A DNA stretch of 64,000 nt from Kribbella steppae. GTDB lineage: Bacteria > Actinomycetota > Actinomycetes > Propionibacteriales > Kribbellaceae. A program made the translations under genes and the position numbers. Positions 25,078 to 33,492 of the stretch are shown in pieces; within the stretch, counting starts at the first letter, position 1, and each line of letters begins with the position of its first letter. The stretch spans positions 124,001 through 188,000 of the forward strand of contig NZ_SLWN01000008.1 in the NCBI RefSeq assembly GCF_004342025.1. The letters run 5' to 3'. The notes beneath the pieces are model-generated. The model was not told the DNA's origin, searched no databases, and worked only from the letters and a program-made list of their open reading frames with translations.

Positions 25078-25343
25078 TCACGACCCGTTGGACCCGGCCG
25101 GGCGCTGGAGCCCGGGCACTCGGGGGTGTGCTGGCGGCGGTGATGCTGCTGATGTCTTCGGGGGTCGCGGTGGCGGCCGAGGATCCGGTTCCGGTGCCGT
25201 GGCCGGCGGTCGACAAGCCTGACACCGGCGGCAACCTGGTCGACCCGGCGCCGACCGGCTGGCCGGTCGTCACCCCACCGGAGAGCAGCGGCAACGGCAT
25301 CGATCCCGCGCCGCAGCAATGGCCGGCCCCGCAACCAGCCTGA
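25074..25343 (+). CDS. Small secreted Pro-rich protein
   Basis: 89 residues. A signal peptide (charged start, hydrophobic 15-33, AVAAED cleavage region) precedes an about 55-residue mature part rich in Pro, Trp and Asp with an imperfect repeat (DPAPTGWPVV / DPAPQQWPAP). The ATG overlaps the upstream stop (ATGA). The family is unknown; the repeats could bind a surface partner or glycan. Confidence 0.65.
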   Translation: MITTRWTRPGAGARALGGVLAAVMLLMSSGVAVAAEDPVPVPWPAVDKPDTGGNLVDPAPTGWPVVTPPESSGNGIDPAPQQWPAPQPA

Positions 25344-25401
25344 CCGGCCTGCACCACCGCGCGGCATCAGCCTGGGAACGCGCGGTATCAGCCGGGAATG
25401 A

Positions 25402-25439
25402 GCAAGGCCCGCGCCCCCGAGTGGGAGAGCGGGCCTTGC
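25402..25439. terminator. Hairpin between secreted-peptide gene and rplI
   Basis: A perfect 10-bp stem GCAAGGCCCG / CGGGCCTTGC with an 18-base loop lies between two convergent genes. It probably ends transcription of the rpsF-ssb-rpsR-rplI operon and may serve both directions; no clear T-run follows on either side. Confidence 0.6.
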
Positions 25440-25453
25440 CGGAACTGCTGAGG

Positions 25454-25900
25454 TCAGCCTGCGGCGACCTCGAGGCGGACCGTGGCGGCCACCTCAGGGT
25501 GCAGCTGGACCGAGACCTGGTGCTTGCCGGTGGTCTTGATCGGCGAGTCGATCGCGATCGACCGCTTCTCGACCAGCGGCCCGCCGGCGGACTTGATCGC
25601 ACCGGCGATGTCGGCCGGGGTGACCGAGCCGAACAGCCGACCGGTCTCACCCGCCTTGACGTCCAGCTTGACGGTGAGCTGCTCGAGCTGGTTCCTGACC
25701 TCGCTCGCGTGCTCCTTGCCCTGGATCGCCCGGGCGTCACGCGCCCGCTTGATCGACTGGATCTGCTTCTCGGCGCCGCGGGTCCAGCCGATGGCCAGGC
25801 CGCGCGGGACCAGGTAGTTGCGGCCGTAGCCGTCCTTCACCTCGACGATGTCGCCGGGGGCTCCGAGGCCCTCGACCTCCTGCGCCAGGATGAGCTTCAT
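25454..25900 (-). CDS. rplI: Large ribosomal subunit protein bL9
   Basis: 148 residues, the normal bL9 length. The start MKLILAQEVEGLGAPGDIVE and the signature DGYGRNYLVPRGLA are diagnostic, followed by the long connecting helix and the C-terminal RNA-binding domain. bL9 binds 23S rRNA at the base of the L1 stalk. It is 14 bases after rpsR and ends the operon. Confidence 0.97.
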   Translation of the reverse strand: MKLILAQEVEGLGAPGDIVEVKDGYGRNYLVPRGLAIGWTRGAEKQIQSIKRARDARAIQGKEHASEVRNQLEQLTVKLDVKAGETGRLFGSVTPADIAGAIKSAGGPLVEKRSIAIDSPIKTTGKHQVSVQLHPEVAATVRLEVAAG

Positions 25901-25914
25901 GTGCCGGACCTCCC

Positions 25915-26148
25915 TCAGCGAGCCGTGCTCGTGTACGGCAGCAGGGCCACCTCACGAGCGTTCTTGATAGCGGTGGCCACGTCACGCTGGTGCTGCACGC
26001 AGTTCCCGGTCACCCGGCGGGCGCGGATCTTGCCGCGGTCCGAGATGAACTTGCGCAGCAGCGCGGTGTCCTTGTAATCGACGTACGTCGCCTTGTCCTT
26101 GCAGAAGCCGCAGACCTTCTTCTTCGGCTTCCGAATGATCTTGGCCAT
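25915..26148 (-). CDS. rpsR: Small ribosomal subunit protein bS18, zinc-binding type
   Basis: 77 residues with the bS18 core (YVDYKDTALLRKFISDRGKI, RRVTGNCVQHQR). The N-terminal CGFC pair and the later Cys-x-x-His make it the zinc-ribbon (C+) form; many actinobacteria carry a second, zinc-free copy under Zur control, which is not in this window. bS18 pairs with bS6 on the platform of the 30S subunit. Confidence 0.97.
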   Translation of the reverse strand: MAKIIRKPKKKVCGFCKDKATYVDYKDTALLRKFISDRGKIRARRVTGNCVQHQRDVATAIKNAREVALLPYTSTAR

Positions 26149-26228
26149 TGTGGTGCTCTCTTCCTTCCAGAGCCCGGCACGTGTGCCGGAATGGTCACTC
26201 TTGTCTCGTGGTCACGACCCGGACCGGA

Positions 26229-26807
26229 TCAGAACGGAGGCTCCTCCATCGAGCCGCTGCCGCCCTGGCTGGCCCAGGGGTCGTTCTGCGGAGCGGGCTG
26301 TCCGCCGCCGCCTTGCTGCTGAGGGGTCGCCCAGGGATCGTTCTGCGGGGCGCCGCCCTGGCCGCCGCCGAAGTTTCCACCCTGGCTACCACCGCCACCA
26401 CCGCCGAAGCCACCGCCGCCGCCTTCGCCGCCGGGACCGGAGCGCATCGCCCGGGTCACCTTCGCGGTGGCGCTGCGCAGGCTCGGTCCGACCTCGTCCA
26501 CGTCGATCTCGAAGACCGTGCGCTTGTTGCCCTCACGGTCGTCGTACGAGCGGGACTTGAGCCGGCCCTGCACGATCACGCGCATCCCGCGCTGCAGCGA
26601 TTCGGCCACGTTCTCCGCGGCCTGGCGCCAGACGGAACAACTGAGGAACAGCGACTCGCCGTCCTTCCATTCACCTGTCTGCCGGTCGTACGTCCGCGGC
26701 GTCGACGCGATCCGGAAGTTCGCGACGGCGGCGCCGGACGGGGTGAACCGGAGCTCAGGATCGTCGACAAGGTTGCCGACCAGTGTGACGACGGTTTCGC
26801 CTGCCAT
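26229..26807 (-). CDS. ssb: Single-stranded DNA-binding protein
   Basis: 192 residues. Residues 1-110 are the OB fold (TVVTLVGNLVDDPELRFTPS, VWRQAAENVAESLQRGMRVIVQGRL). A Gly/Gln/Pro-rich disordered linker with two QNDPWA repeats follows, ending in MEEPPF, the acidic tip that binds partner proteins. SSB coats single-stranded DNA in replication and repair. The place between rpsF and rpsR is the usual one. Confidence 0.97.
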   Translation of the reverse strand: MAGETVVTLVGNLVDDPELRFTPSGAAVANFRIASTPRTYDRQTGEWKDGESLFLSCSVWRQAAENVAESLQRGMRVIVQGRLKSRSYDDREGNKRTVFEIDVDEVGPSLRSATAKVTRAMRSGPGGEGGGGGFGGGGGGSQGGNFGGGQGGAPQNDPWATPQQQGGGGQPAPQNDPWASQGGSGSMEEPPF

Positions 26808-26902
26808 TGCCGTTCCTCCTGCTTTCGGGTGTGACTGTGTCTTCAGCTGTCAGTAGTACCGGCTGGTGCCGACAGTACCGATGGCTGCTGACGACCCCAG
26901 GG

Positions 26903-27193
26903 TCAGTGCTGGTCCGGCCGGATGACCTTGGTCCGGAGGATCGACTCGTTCAGCGTGAGCTGACGGTCGAGCTCCTTCACCACCGCGGGCTCCGCGGTCA
27001 GGTCGATGACGGCGTAGATGCCTTCGGCCTTCTTCTTCACGTCATAGGCAAGCTTGCGCCGACCCCAGATGTCGAGCTTCTCGACCGTGCCACCTTCCTT
27101 GCGGACGATGTTCAGGTACTGGTCGATGGAAGGCTCTACGGTGCGCTCATCGAGCTCAGGGTCGAGGATCACCATGACTTCGTAACGACGCAT
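26903..27193 (-). CDS. rpsF: Small ribosomal subunit protein bS6
   Basis: 96 residues, the normal length, with the bS6 start MRRYEVMVILDPELDERTV and the WGRRKLAYDVKKKAEGIYAV core. It is the first gene of the operon with ssb, rpsR and rplI. The ATG at 27193 has AAGGAGG upstream. A structured leader precedes it, where the bS6-bS18 pair may bind in feedback. Confidence 0.97.
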   Translation of the reverse strand: MRRYEVMVILDPELDERTVEPSIDQYLNIVRKEGGTVEKLDIWGRRKLAYDVKKKAEGIYAVIDLTAEPAVVKELDRQLTLNESILRTKVIRPDQH

Positions 27194-27335
27194 GCGCGAA
27201 CTCCACCTCCTTCGGACTTGGCGGCCACGGTCTCTCCGTGGCAGGAGGGCGATGCGATTGGCTCCGCGCCGGCACTTGCCGCCGACGCCAAGCAACGAGC
27301 CCGGTCGATGGACCGGGCCACACCGAAGAGAATAC
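27194..27335 (-). promoter_or_regulatory. Structured leader of rpsF with two hairpins
   Basis: Reading towards rpsF: GTATTC (27335-27330) is a possible -10. Next comes a perfect 8-bp hairpin GCCCGGTC / GACCGGGC with a 4-base loop (27299-27318), then a 7-bp hairpin GCCACGG / CCGTGGC with a 5-base loop (27224-27242) ending about 30 bases before the ATG. Many bacteria have an S6:S18-binding motif in this leader; the second hairpin with its CCG-rich flank might be it, but I cannot confirm the fold. Confidence 0.4.
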
Positions 27336-27390
27336 CAGCGTCCGGACGCCATCTTGACCATATCCACAGGGCAGTTCTGGTGACTCTCCG

Positions 27391-28530
27391 TCACGCACTC
27401 GCGGCGCGGTGTCGATCCGGCGTACGGCGGAGGACGAGCACCAGGAGCGGGATCGTCAGGACCGCCGAGGCGGTGGCGAGGAGCGGGAAGCCACCAAGGG
27501 TGAACAGCCAGGGCGAGGTGGCGGTGGCCAGCGCGGAGACGGCCCAGATGGACGACTCGACCTTGCTCTCCTCGTCTGCGGAGACCAACTGCGCACTGCC
27601 GCCGAGGTAGCACAGGTTCCAGGCGTAGCCGAGCAGGAAGAGTGCCGGTGTGAAGACCAGACCGGTCTGGGTGACCAGGACGGCGGACATGAGCAGCAGA
27701 GCGAGCCCGGCGATCGTCACCGGCCGAGCCCCGGACCGGTCGATCCACCAGCCGGTCAGAGGAGCCAGTGCGAACATGCCCAGCGTGTGGGCCGACAACA
27801 TGATCCCCAGCAGAGCGAGTCCCTGGCCATGCTGATGCGTGTGGACAGGTACTGAGCTCATCAGCGCAACCATCACCAAGTGCCCCACGATCATCACACC
27901 GGCGGCGAGGACCAGCGACGTACGAGCAGACCCACCAGTGCGCGCCGGGAGTTTCGGTAGCGGCTCGTCCGTGGCGCGAGCACCCCGAATGTAGGTGGAC
28001 GCGACCAGGGCGCCGAACACAGTGGCCAGGGCGAGCAGGAACGGTCCGGCCGACGCCGGTAGGCCAAGAGCTGTGGCGAACGACTGCGACGGGGCCATGA
28101 GGAACGGTCCGCCGACGGCACCCGCCGTACTGGCCCAGACGACTGTGCTCATCGCCGACGCGCGCCGGGCGGCAGGTACGGCGTCAGCCGCCGCGTACCG
28201 GGACAGCAGGCTCGCTGCGTTGCCGGCACCAAGGAGGAACATGCCCACGAAGAGCAGGCCCACGTGAGCACCCACTGCGGTCAGCACCATCAGTGCTCCG
28301 CCGACGACACCGAAGCCGTACCCGGTGCGGAGTGCCTGAGCGCGGCCGTGGCGGGCAGTCCACCTGCCGACGGCCAGTGCGCCGGCCGCTGTGCCCAGCA
28401 CGCCGGCTGTGTTGGGCAGACCGGCCACGCCGGAGCTCAGCTTGTCGGCGATCAGGATGGTGCTCATCGCGCTGGCCGCGATCATGGCAGCGTTCATCAG
28501 GGCGGCGGCCAGAACGATGGGGATCAGCAT
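27391..28530 (-). CDS. Major facilitator superfamily transporter
   Basis: 379 residues with about 12 transmembrane helices; the WTARHGRAQALRTGYGFG loop after helix 2 is the MFS motif A region, and WWIDRSGARPVTIAGLAL is its repeat in the second half. Probably a proton-driven exporter. It is divergent from the Lrp-type regulator, which probably controls it; direct repeats lie between them. Substrate unknown, perhaps an amino acid or related compound given the regulator type. Confidence 0.85.
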   Translation of the reverse strand: MLIPIVLAAALMNAAMIAASAMSTILIADKLSSGVAGLPNTAGVLGTAAGALAVGRWTARHGRAQALRTGYGFGVVGGALMVLTAVGAHVGLLFVGMFLLGAGNAASLLSRYAAADAVPAARRASAMSTVVWASTAGAVGGPFLMAPSQSFATALGLPASAGPFLLALATVFGALVASTYIRGARATDEPLPKLPARTGGSARTSLVLAAGVMIVGHLVMVALMSSVPVHTHQHGQGLALLGIMLSAHTLGMFALAPLTGWWIDRSGARPVTIAGLALLLMSAVLVTQTGLVFTPALFLLGYAWNLCYLGGSAQLVSADEESKVESSIWAVSALATATSPWLFTLGGFPLLATASAVLTIPLLVLVLRRTPDRHRAASA

Positions 28531-28575
28531 GTCTACAACGCTAGGAAGATGACCTCCGTCGGTGAAGGCATGAAA

Positions 28576-28617
28576 GAAGGTGTTCGGCCTTGTGCAGCGC
28601 CGATGCCGAAGGTGTTC
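28576..28617. promoter_or_regulatory. Direct repeats GAAGGTGTTC between MFS and Lrp genes
   Basis: Two perfect 10-base copies, 28576-28585 and 28608-28617, are 32 bases apart (three helical turns), just before the Lrp-type gene. Phased direct repeats suit the wrapped binding of Lrp/AsnC octamers. Confidence 0.45.
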
Positions 28618-28624
28618 TGGGAAG

Positions 28625-29125
28625 ATGACCTTTCAAGAGCGAACTCTGGACGCCACCGACTGGCAGATCCTCCACGAACTGCAGGCTGACGGGCGGCTGT
28701 CGTTCAACCAACTGGGCAAGCGGGTCAACCTGTCACCGCCCGCGGTGGCGGACCGGGTACGACGGTTGGAGGACTCCGGCGTGATCGTCGGCTACCGGGC
28801 CCAGGTCGACCCGGTCCTGGCCGGCCAGCCGCTGTCCGCGTTCGTCCAGATGCGCTGCACGACCGGACGCTGCCTGCTGAAGACCACGCGCGCCGAGGAC
28901 TTCCCCGAGGTGCTCGAGATCCACAAGCTCAGCGGCAACTCGTGCTCGATGCTCCGCGTCCGCGTCACCTCGATGCGCCACCTCGAGGGCCTATTCGAAC
29001 GCCTCGGCGAGCACGGCGAGATGAACACCCACGTCGTCCTCTCCACCGAATTCGAAGGCCGCCCGGTCCAGCCCCCGACCCACAACCCGCGCCCGGTCAC
29101 CCGCTCGGCAGGATGGGGTTCCTGA
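28625..29125 (+). CDS. Lrp/AsnC-family transcriptional regulator
   Basis: 166 residues: an N-terminal winged helix (LDATDWQILHELQADGRLSF, LSPPAVADRVRRLEDSGVI) and the RAM ligand domain from about residue 70. The mid-domain has several Cys residues (TTGRC, SGNSCSM), a little unusual. Lrp-type regulators sense amino acids or similar small molecules. The divergent MFS exporter is the likely target. ATG 28625 is used; the upstream extension is noncoding and carries the direct repeats. Confidence 0.88.
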   Translation: MTFQERTLDATDWQILHELQADGRLSFNQLGKRVNLSPPAVADRVRRLEDSGVIVGYRAQVDPVLAGQPLSAFVQMRCTTGRCLLKTTRAEDFPEVLEIHKLSGNSCSMLRVRVTSMRHLEGLFERLGEHGEMNTHVVLSTEFEGRPVQPPTHNPRPVTRSAGWGS

Positions 29126-29174
29126 GGGCGGGGAGGAATCAAGTCATGTCGGTGGCCGGTCTTAGGGTGGGTTC

Positions 29175-29978
29175 ATGAGCTTGAAGCTGGGTGCGCATGT
29201 GGACCAGGTCGACCCGTTGGCCGAGGCGGCTGATCGCGGCGCCGATCTGGTGCAGTTCTTCCTGGGTAACCCGCAGGACTACAAGGCGCCGAAGCTCGCG
29301 TACGCCGACGGAGAACAAGCACTGCGCGAACGGTCCGCCGCGGCGGGCGTGGATCTGTACGTGCACGCGCCGTACCGGCTGAACGTGGCGAACACGAACA
29401 ACCGGATCCGGATCCCGAGCCGCAAACTGCTCCAGCAGACCCTGGACAAGGCGGCCGAGATCGCGGTCAAGGGCGTGATCGTGCACGGCGGGCACGTCGG
29501 TGACGACGATGACCCGGAGGCCGGGTTCGACAACTGGCGCAAGTGCATCGAGCGGGCGGAGCTGCCGGTCCCGCTGCTGATCGAGAACACGGCCGGCGGC
29601 GAGAACGCGATGGCACGTCAGCTGGACCGGATCGCCCGGCTGTGGGACGCGGTGCAGTCCTCGGGTAACGACCGGCTGGAGAACGTCGGCTTCTGCCTCG
29701 ACACCTGTCACTTCCATGCGGCCGGCGAGGACTTGCCGACGATCGTGGAGAAGGTGCTGGCGATCACCGGGCGGATCGATCTGGTGCACGCGAACGGTTC
29801 ACGCGACGAGTTCGGCTCCGGCGCCGACCGGCACAGCAACTTCGAAGAGGGGCACATCGACCCCGCCGACATCGTCGCGGTGGTGCAGGCCGCCGGCGCC
29901 CCGGTGGTCGTCGAGACGCCGAACGCCGATCACGGTCAGAAGGCCGACATCGACTACCTCAGGGCTCATCTGACGTAA
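29175..29978 (+). CDS. nfo: Endonuclease IV-type AP endonuclease (TIM barrel)
   Basis: 267 residues, near the usual length of about 280. Metal-binding segments of endonuclease IV are visible: VDLYVHAPYRLN, GVIVHGGHVG, LIENTAGG, CLDTCHFHAAGED and EEGHIDP, providing the His, Glu and Asp ligands of the three zinc ions. The enzyme cleaves DNA at abasic sites in base-excision repair. Its end overlaps the convergent membrane-protein gene by 20 bases. Confidence 0.88.
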   Translation: MSLKLGAHVDQVDPLAEAADRGADLVQFFLGNPQDYKAPKLAYADGEQALRERSAAAGVDLYVHAPYRLNVANTNNRIRIPSRKLLQQTLDKAAEIAVKGVIVHGGHVGDDDDPEAGFDNWRKCIERAELPVPLLIENTAGGENAMARQLDRIARLWDAVQSSGNDRLENVGFCLDTCHFHAAGEDLPTIVEKVLAITGRIDLVHANGSRDEFGSGADRHSNFEEGHIDPADIVAVVQAAGAPVVVETPNADHGQKADIDYLRAHLT

Positions 29979-30381
29979 CTGCGCCCAAGCCGTGGACCCA
30001 GTAGGTGATGCCCCACGGCAGGAGCAGCGCCAGCGCAGTGGTGTTGCGGGTGGGGATGATGATCCCGGCCGTGATGGCGACGAGTACCACCACGGTCGAC
30101 ACCTGGAAGAGGTCGAGTCGGCCGATCACGCGAGTGTGCACTGTCGCCCGGTTCAGCGTGCACGCGCCGTACAGCGCGATCAGGGCGAGGACGCAGAGCC
30201 CGGTGACGACCACACCGAGCCAGGCCGCAACGCCGTACTGATCGACCCCCTCACGGAGTACGTCGGCAAGCAGGAAGAGGCCGACCATCGCGGTCAGCGC
30301 GGCACAACCCCCGAGCAGGCGCCCGGCCGTACGGCGGGCGCGGTCCGGATCCGGCGCAGGGTCAGGTGTTGGGGCCGCCAT
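29959..30381 (-). CDS. Small integral membrane protein of unknown function
   Basis: 140 residues with a Pro/Asp-rich start (1-18) and about four hydrophobic segments (22-44, 50-73, 90-108, 112-130). No motif recognised. It overlaps the end of the endonuclease IV gene on the other strand by 20 bases and is divergent from the NUDIX gene with 36 bases between starts, so promoters overlap or a leaderless start is used. Confidence 0.65.
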   Translation of the reverse strand: MAAPTPDPAPDPDRARRTAGRLLGGCAALTAMVGLFLLADVLREGVDQYGVAAWLGVVVTGLCVLALIALYGACTLNRATVHTRVIGRLDLFQVSTVVVLVAITAGIIIPTRNTTALALLLPWGITYWVHGLGAVTSDEP

Positions 30382-30417
30382 GTGGGGGACGGTAGCGCAG
30401 TCGGAACAATGGCCGGT

Positions 30418-30951
30418 ATGCAGACCTGGGCCGAGCGGTTTCCTGACCTCTTCGCGGCGGACTACTGGGCCTGGGGTGATCTCGACGTCCGGTTCCAGAC
30501 CGAGGAGCCGCCGGACGAGCTGATCAGCAACGTGCACGTGATCTGCCGGACCGAGGGCGGAATCGTTGTCTGCGGCAACGACCTCGGCTGGCGCTTCCTC
30601 CCCGGCGGAACCCGTGAGCCCGGCGAGACGATCGAGCAGATCGTCCACCGCGAACTGCTCGAGGAGGCCGGCGCCCGGCTGACCGGTCCGATGACCTGGC
30701 TCGGTGCGCACCGCGCCGAGCACCGCCGCCCGGGGCCGTATCGTCCGCACCTCCCGCACCCGATCTCGTACTGGGCCAACGTCGTCGCGGATGTCGTGAT
30801 CGAGCAGGAGCCGACCAACCCTGACGACGGCGAGCAGGTGGTCGAGGTGCTGGTGCTGCCGCCGGACAAGGCGATCGCGTATCTGGACGCGCAGCCCGAC
30901 GGGATCATGGGCAACGTGGTCAGACTGGCTCAGGCAATGGAGCTGGTCTAG
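30418..30951 (+). CDS. NUDIX hydrolase
   Basis: 177 residues. The NUDIX box is intact (G-x5-E-x7-REL-x-EE-x-G: GTREPGE, then RELLEEAG at about residues 63-85). NUDIX enzymes hydrolyse nucleoside diphosphates linked to another group, for house-cleaning or signalling; the substrate is not predictable here. ATG 30418 is used; in-frame ATG 30409 is possible and neither has a strong ribosome-binding site. The 3' end overlaps the convergent MFS gene by 32 bases. Confidence 0.88.
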   Translation: MQTWAERFPDLFAADYWAWGDLDVRFQTEEPPDELISNVHVICRTEGGIVVCGNDLGWRFLPGGTREPGETIEQIVHRELLEEAGARLTGPMTWLGAHRAEHRRPGPYRPHLPHPISYWANVVADVVIEQEPTNPDDGEQVVEVLVLPPDKAIAYLDAQPDGIMGNVVRLAQAMELV

Positions 30952-32128
30952 CCGCCTTCCACGGCAGTACGGCGGCACTGACCAGGCAGCACGCACCGGC
31001 GACGTACATCGCGCCACGGATCCCGATCAGCGCGGCGAGCACACCGCCCAGCGCCATGAACAACGGCTGCACGCACCGCGACGTGATCGACCACGAGGTG
31101 AACACCCGCGCCATGTAGCCGTCCTCCGTCGCCTCCATCCGGTACGTCGCGAACGACGGGTTGAACGCACCGGCCGCCACCAGCATGCCGGTCTCGGCGA
31201 CGGTGATCACGACCAGTCCGGCGATCCCGGCTGGCGCCAACGGCAACAACAGCAGCCAAGGCGCCCGCAGTACGCCGAACACCAGCAGCATCCGATGCAG
31301 TCCGTACCGGAGGGTGAGCCGCGGTGCCAGCCGCGCACCCAGCACTGCGCCGAGACAGGACACTCCGAGCGACAGGCCGTAGCTCCACGGCGCGAGTCCC
31401 AGGTCGCGCAGCATGAGCACGGTGAGCAGCGGGGATGTCATCATCACCGGACCGCCGAAGATCTGCGAGTTCCAGAACAGCACGGCCAGACCGCGGTGCC
31501 GCAGGATGTACTTCCACCCAGCCGTGATGTCAGCCTTCTCCGTCCGGCGGACAGGTGCCGGCTCCGGCTGCCGGATCCGGTGGATGCCGATCGCCGACAG
31601 CAGGAACGACACCGCGTCGACCGCCAGTGTCACGGTCGCACCGATCAGACTCACCAGCGCACCGCCGATCGGCGGACCGACGCTCATCGCCAGCCAGGTC
31701 GTCTGCTCGAACTTGCTGTTCGCCTCGGCCCTCCCCTCGACCGGAATCAGCGCCTTCAGATGCGCACCGCTCGCGGCCGTGAACGCGATCAGCGCCGCCG
31801 CCTGCACGACGCCGACGACACACAACTGCGAATAGGTCAGTACGCCGACCGCCGCCGCGACCGGGACACTCAGCAGGGCCACGAACCGGACGAGGTCCGC
31901 GCCGATCATCACCGGGCGTTTGTGGCGCTGCTCGATGAAGTCGCCCATCGGCAGCGCGAGCGCAGCACCGGCCAGCGCGGAGATCGCGGCGAGCAGCGAG
32001 ACCTGGAACGTGCTGACGTCGAGCGCGAGGATCGCGACGAACGGGAGGGCGCCGGAGCCGACGGCGGTTCCGACGGCACTGACGGTGAACGCGGTCCACA
32101 ACCGCCGGAAGTCTCGACCCAAAGACAT
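30920..32128 (-). CDS. MFS transporter of the MFS_3 (EntS-like) type
   Basis: 402 residues, about 11-12 transmembrane segments, with the FRRLWTAFTVSAVGTAVGSG start and the MGDFIEQRHKRPVMIGADLVRF motif A loop characteristic of MFS_3 exporters. This branch often exports siderophores or macrolides, but no such pathway is near. It overlaps the NUDIX gene tail on the other strand. GG-rich context gives no clear terminator. Confidence 0.87.
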   Translation of the reverse strand: MSLGRDFRRLWTAFTVSAVGTAVGSGALPFVAILALDVSTFQVSLLAAISALAGAALALPMGDFIEQRHKRPVMIGADLVRFVALLSVPVAAAVGVLTYSQLCVVGVVQAAALIAFTAASGAHLKALIPVEGRAEANSKFEQTTWLAMSVGPPIGGALVSLIGATVTLAVDAVSFLLSAIGIHRIRQPEPAPVRRTEKADITAGWKYILRHRGLAVLFWNSQIFGGPVMMTSPLLTVLMLRDLGLAPWSYGLSLGVSCLGAVLGARLAPRLTLRYGLHRMLLVFGVLRAPWLLLLPLAPAGIAGLVVITVAETGMLVAAGAFNPSFATYRMEATEDGYMARVFTSWSITSRCVQPLFMALGGVLAALIGIRGAMYVAGACCLVSAAVLPWKAARPAPLPEPV

Positions 32129-32159
32129 CCCGCGATCGTAGGGATCGGCACCGACAAGA

Positions 32160-32876
32160 TCAGCGCAGGTTGAGACCGCCGTCGAGCAGGATCACCTCAC
32201 CGGTGAGATACGAGTTGTGGATAACCGCTGAGATCAGATCGGCGACGTCCGAAGGTTGAGCAGCGCGGCGCATCGGACTCGAGGTTTTCCACAGCTCCTG
32301 GGCGGCGGTCCAGTCGGCGGTCATCGGTGTGTCAACCAGCCCGGGCGCGACCGCGTTCACGCGGACGTCAGGCCCGAGAGCCGCGGCCAGCAACTTGGTC
32401 ACGTGATTGAGCGCAGCCTTGCTGGCGGCGTACCCGATCGAGCTCCCCTTCGGCCGGACGCCGGCATGACTGGTGACGTTCACGATGCACCCGCCCGATT
32501 CCCGGAGCGCGGGCAAGGCCGCCGTACACAGCAACCACGGCGCGATCAGATTGACGTCGAGCAGCCGCCGCCAGTCGTCGGCGGTCAACGACGAGAGCTC
32601 CGCATGTGGCACCGGCCAACTGATCCCGGCGTTGTTCACCAGTACGTCGAGCCGCCCATGCTCGGCGAGCACGCTGGGGACCAGGTCCGTTGCCGCCGCG
32701 TCATCGGCCAGGTCGGCCTGGTGATAGGTCCCGCCGAGCTCGGCGGCCAACGCGACCCCGGCGTCCCGGCTCGACCGCGAATGCACTGCGACCGTCATCC
32801 CCTCGGCCGCCAACCGCCGAGCAGTCGCTGCCCCGATCCCCGAAACCGACCCCGTCACCAACGCCACCTTCTGCAC
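32160..32876 (-). CDS. Short-chain dehydrogenase/reductase
   Basis: 238 residues with all classical SDR motifs: TGSVSGIG cofactor loop, NNAG (residues 87-90), the catalytic Ser of VNVTSHAG and YAASK (Tyr-x-x-x-Lys), and a C-terminal GEVILLDGG end. NAD(P)-dependent oxidoreductase of unknown substrate. It lies 10 bases after the TetR gene on the same strand and is probably cotranscribed with it. Confidence 0.88.
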   Translation of the reverse strand: MQKVALVTGSVSGIGAATARRLAAEGMTVAVHSRSSRDAGVALAAELGGTYHQADLADDAAATDLVPSVLAEHGRLDVLVNNAGISWPVPHAELSSLTADDWRRLLDVNLIAPWLLCTAALPALRESGGCIVNVTSHAGVRPKGSSIGYAASKAALNHVTKLLAAALGPDVRVNAVAPGLVDTPMTADWTAAQELWKTSSPMRRAAQPSDVADLISAVIHNSYLTGEVILLDGGLNLR

Positions 32877-32886
32877 GGGCGACAGC

Positions 32887-33453
32887 CTACGGAGCGCGGT
32901 AGCGGAGGCCGTCCATGAGGAGGTTGAGGGCCCGGTCCGCCTGGTCGCGATTCTTGCCGGTGGCCAGGGCGACGCCGCTGATGCTGATGAGCACGTCGTC
33001 CGCGGAGACGTCCGATCGGAGGTCTCCGGTGGCGGCGCCGGCGGCCAACAACGGTTGGATCGCGCCGACCAGGAGTTCGAAGCTCTGGGCGTACGGGTTC
33101 GCGCCGGACGCGATCACCGCACGCAGCGCGTCGGCCATCCCGAGCTTGCGGGTCATGTAGTCGATGTAGCGGTCCATCCAGGCGCGCAAAGCCTCGGCGG
33201 GCGGCATCGAGTCGAGCAGTTCGGGTGCGGCGTCGCAGATGGAGGCCAGCTCATTCCGGTACGCCGCCTCGATCAGCACCTCGCGGGTCGGGAAGTGCCG
33301 GTAGAGGGTGCCGATGCCGACACCGGCGTCCTTCGCGATTCCCTCCAGCGTCGCCTCGAGGCCACAGGTCGAGAACGCGCGCGCCGCGGCGGCCAGAATC
33401 TGGTCCCGGTTCCGCTGTGCGTCCGCCCGCAGGGGGCGCTCGCCAGTGCCCAT
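32887..33453 (-). CDS. TetR-family transcriptional regulator
   Basis: 188 residues. The N-terminal HTH is clear (RDQILAAAARAFSTCGLEAT, then GVGIGTLYRHFPTREVLIEA). The rest matches the SbtR-like ligand-binding type. Its promoter gap holds two near-identical operator-like palindromes and on the far side a broken SDR gene that was probably its original target; the intact SDR just downstream may be another. Confidence 0.9.
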   Translation of the reverse strand: MGTGERPLRADAQRNRDQILAAAARAFSTCGLEATLEGIAKDAGVGIGTLYRHFPTREVLIEAAYRNELASICDAAPELLDSMPPAEALRAWMDRYIDYMTRKLGMADALRAVIASGANPYAQSFELLVGAIQPLLAAGAATGDLRSDVSADDVLISISGVALATGKNRDQADRALNLLMDGLRYRAP

Positions 33454-33492
33454 CTCCCCCTCCCTTCTGACCCCAGAACCTAGCGGACTTGA

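Noticed and set aside
13331..25343. Secretion-like cluster as an integrative conjugative element
   Set aside because: No relaxase, integrase, excisionase, replication protein or flanking direct repeats visible, base composition like the neighbours, and genes on both sides are core.
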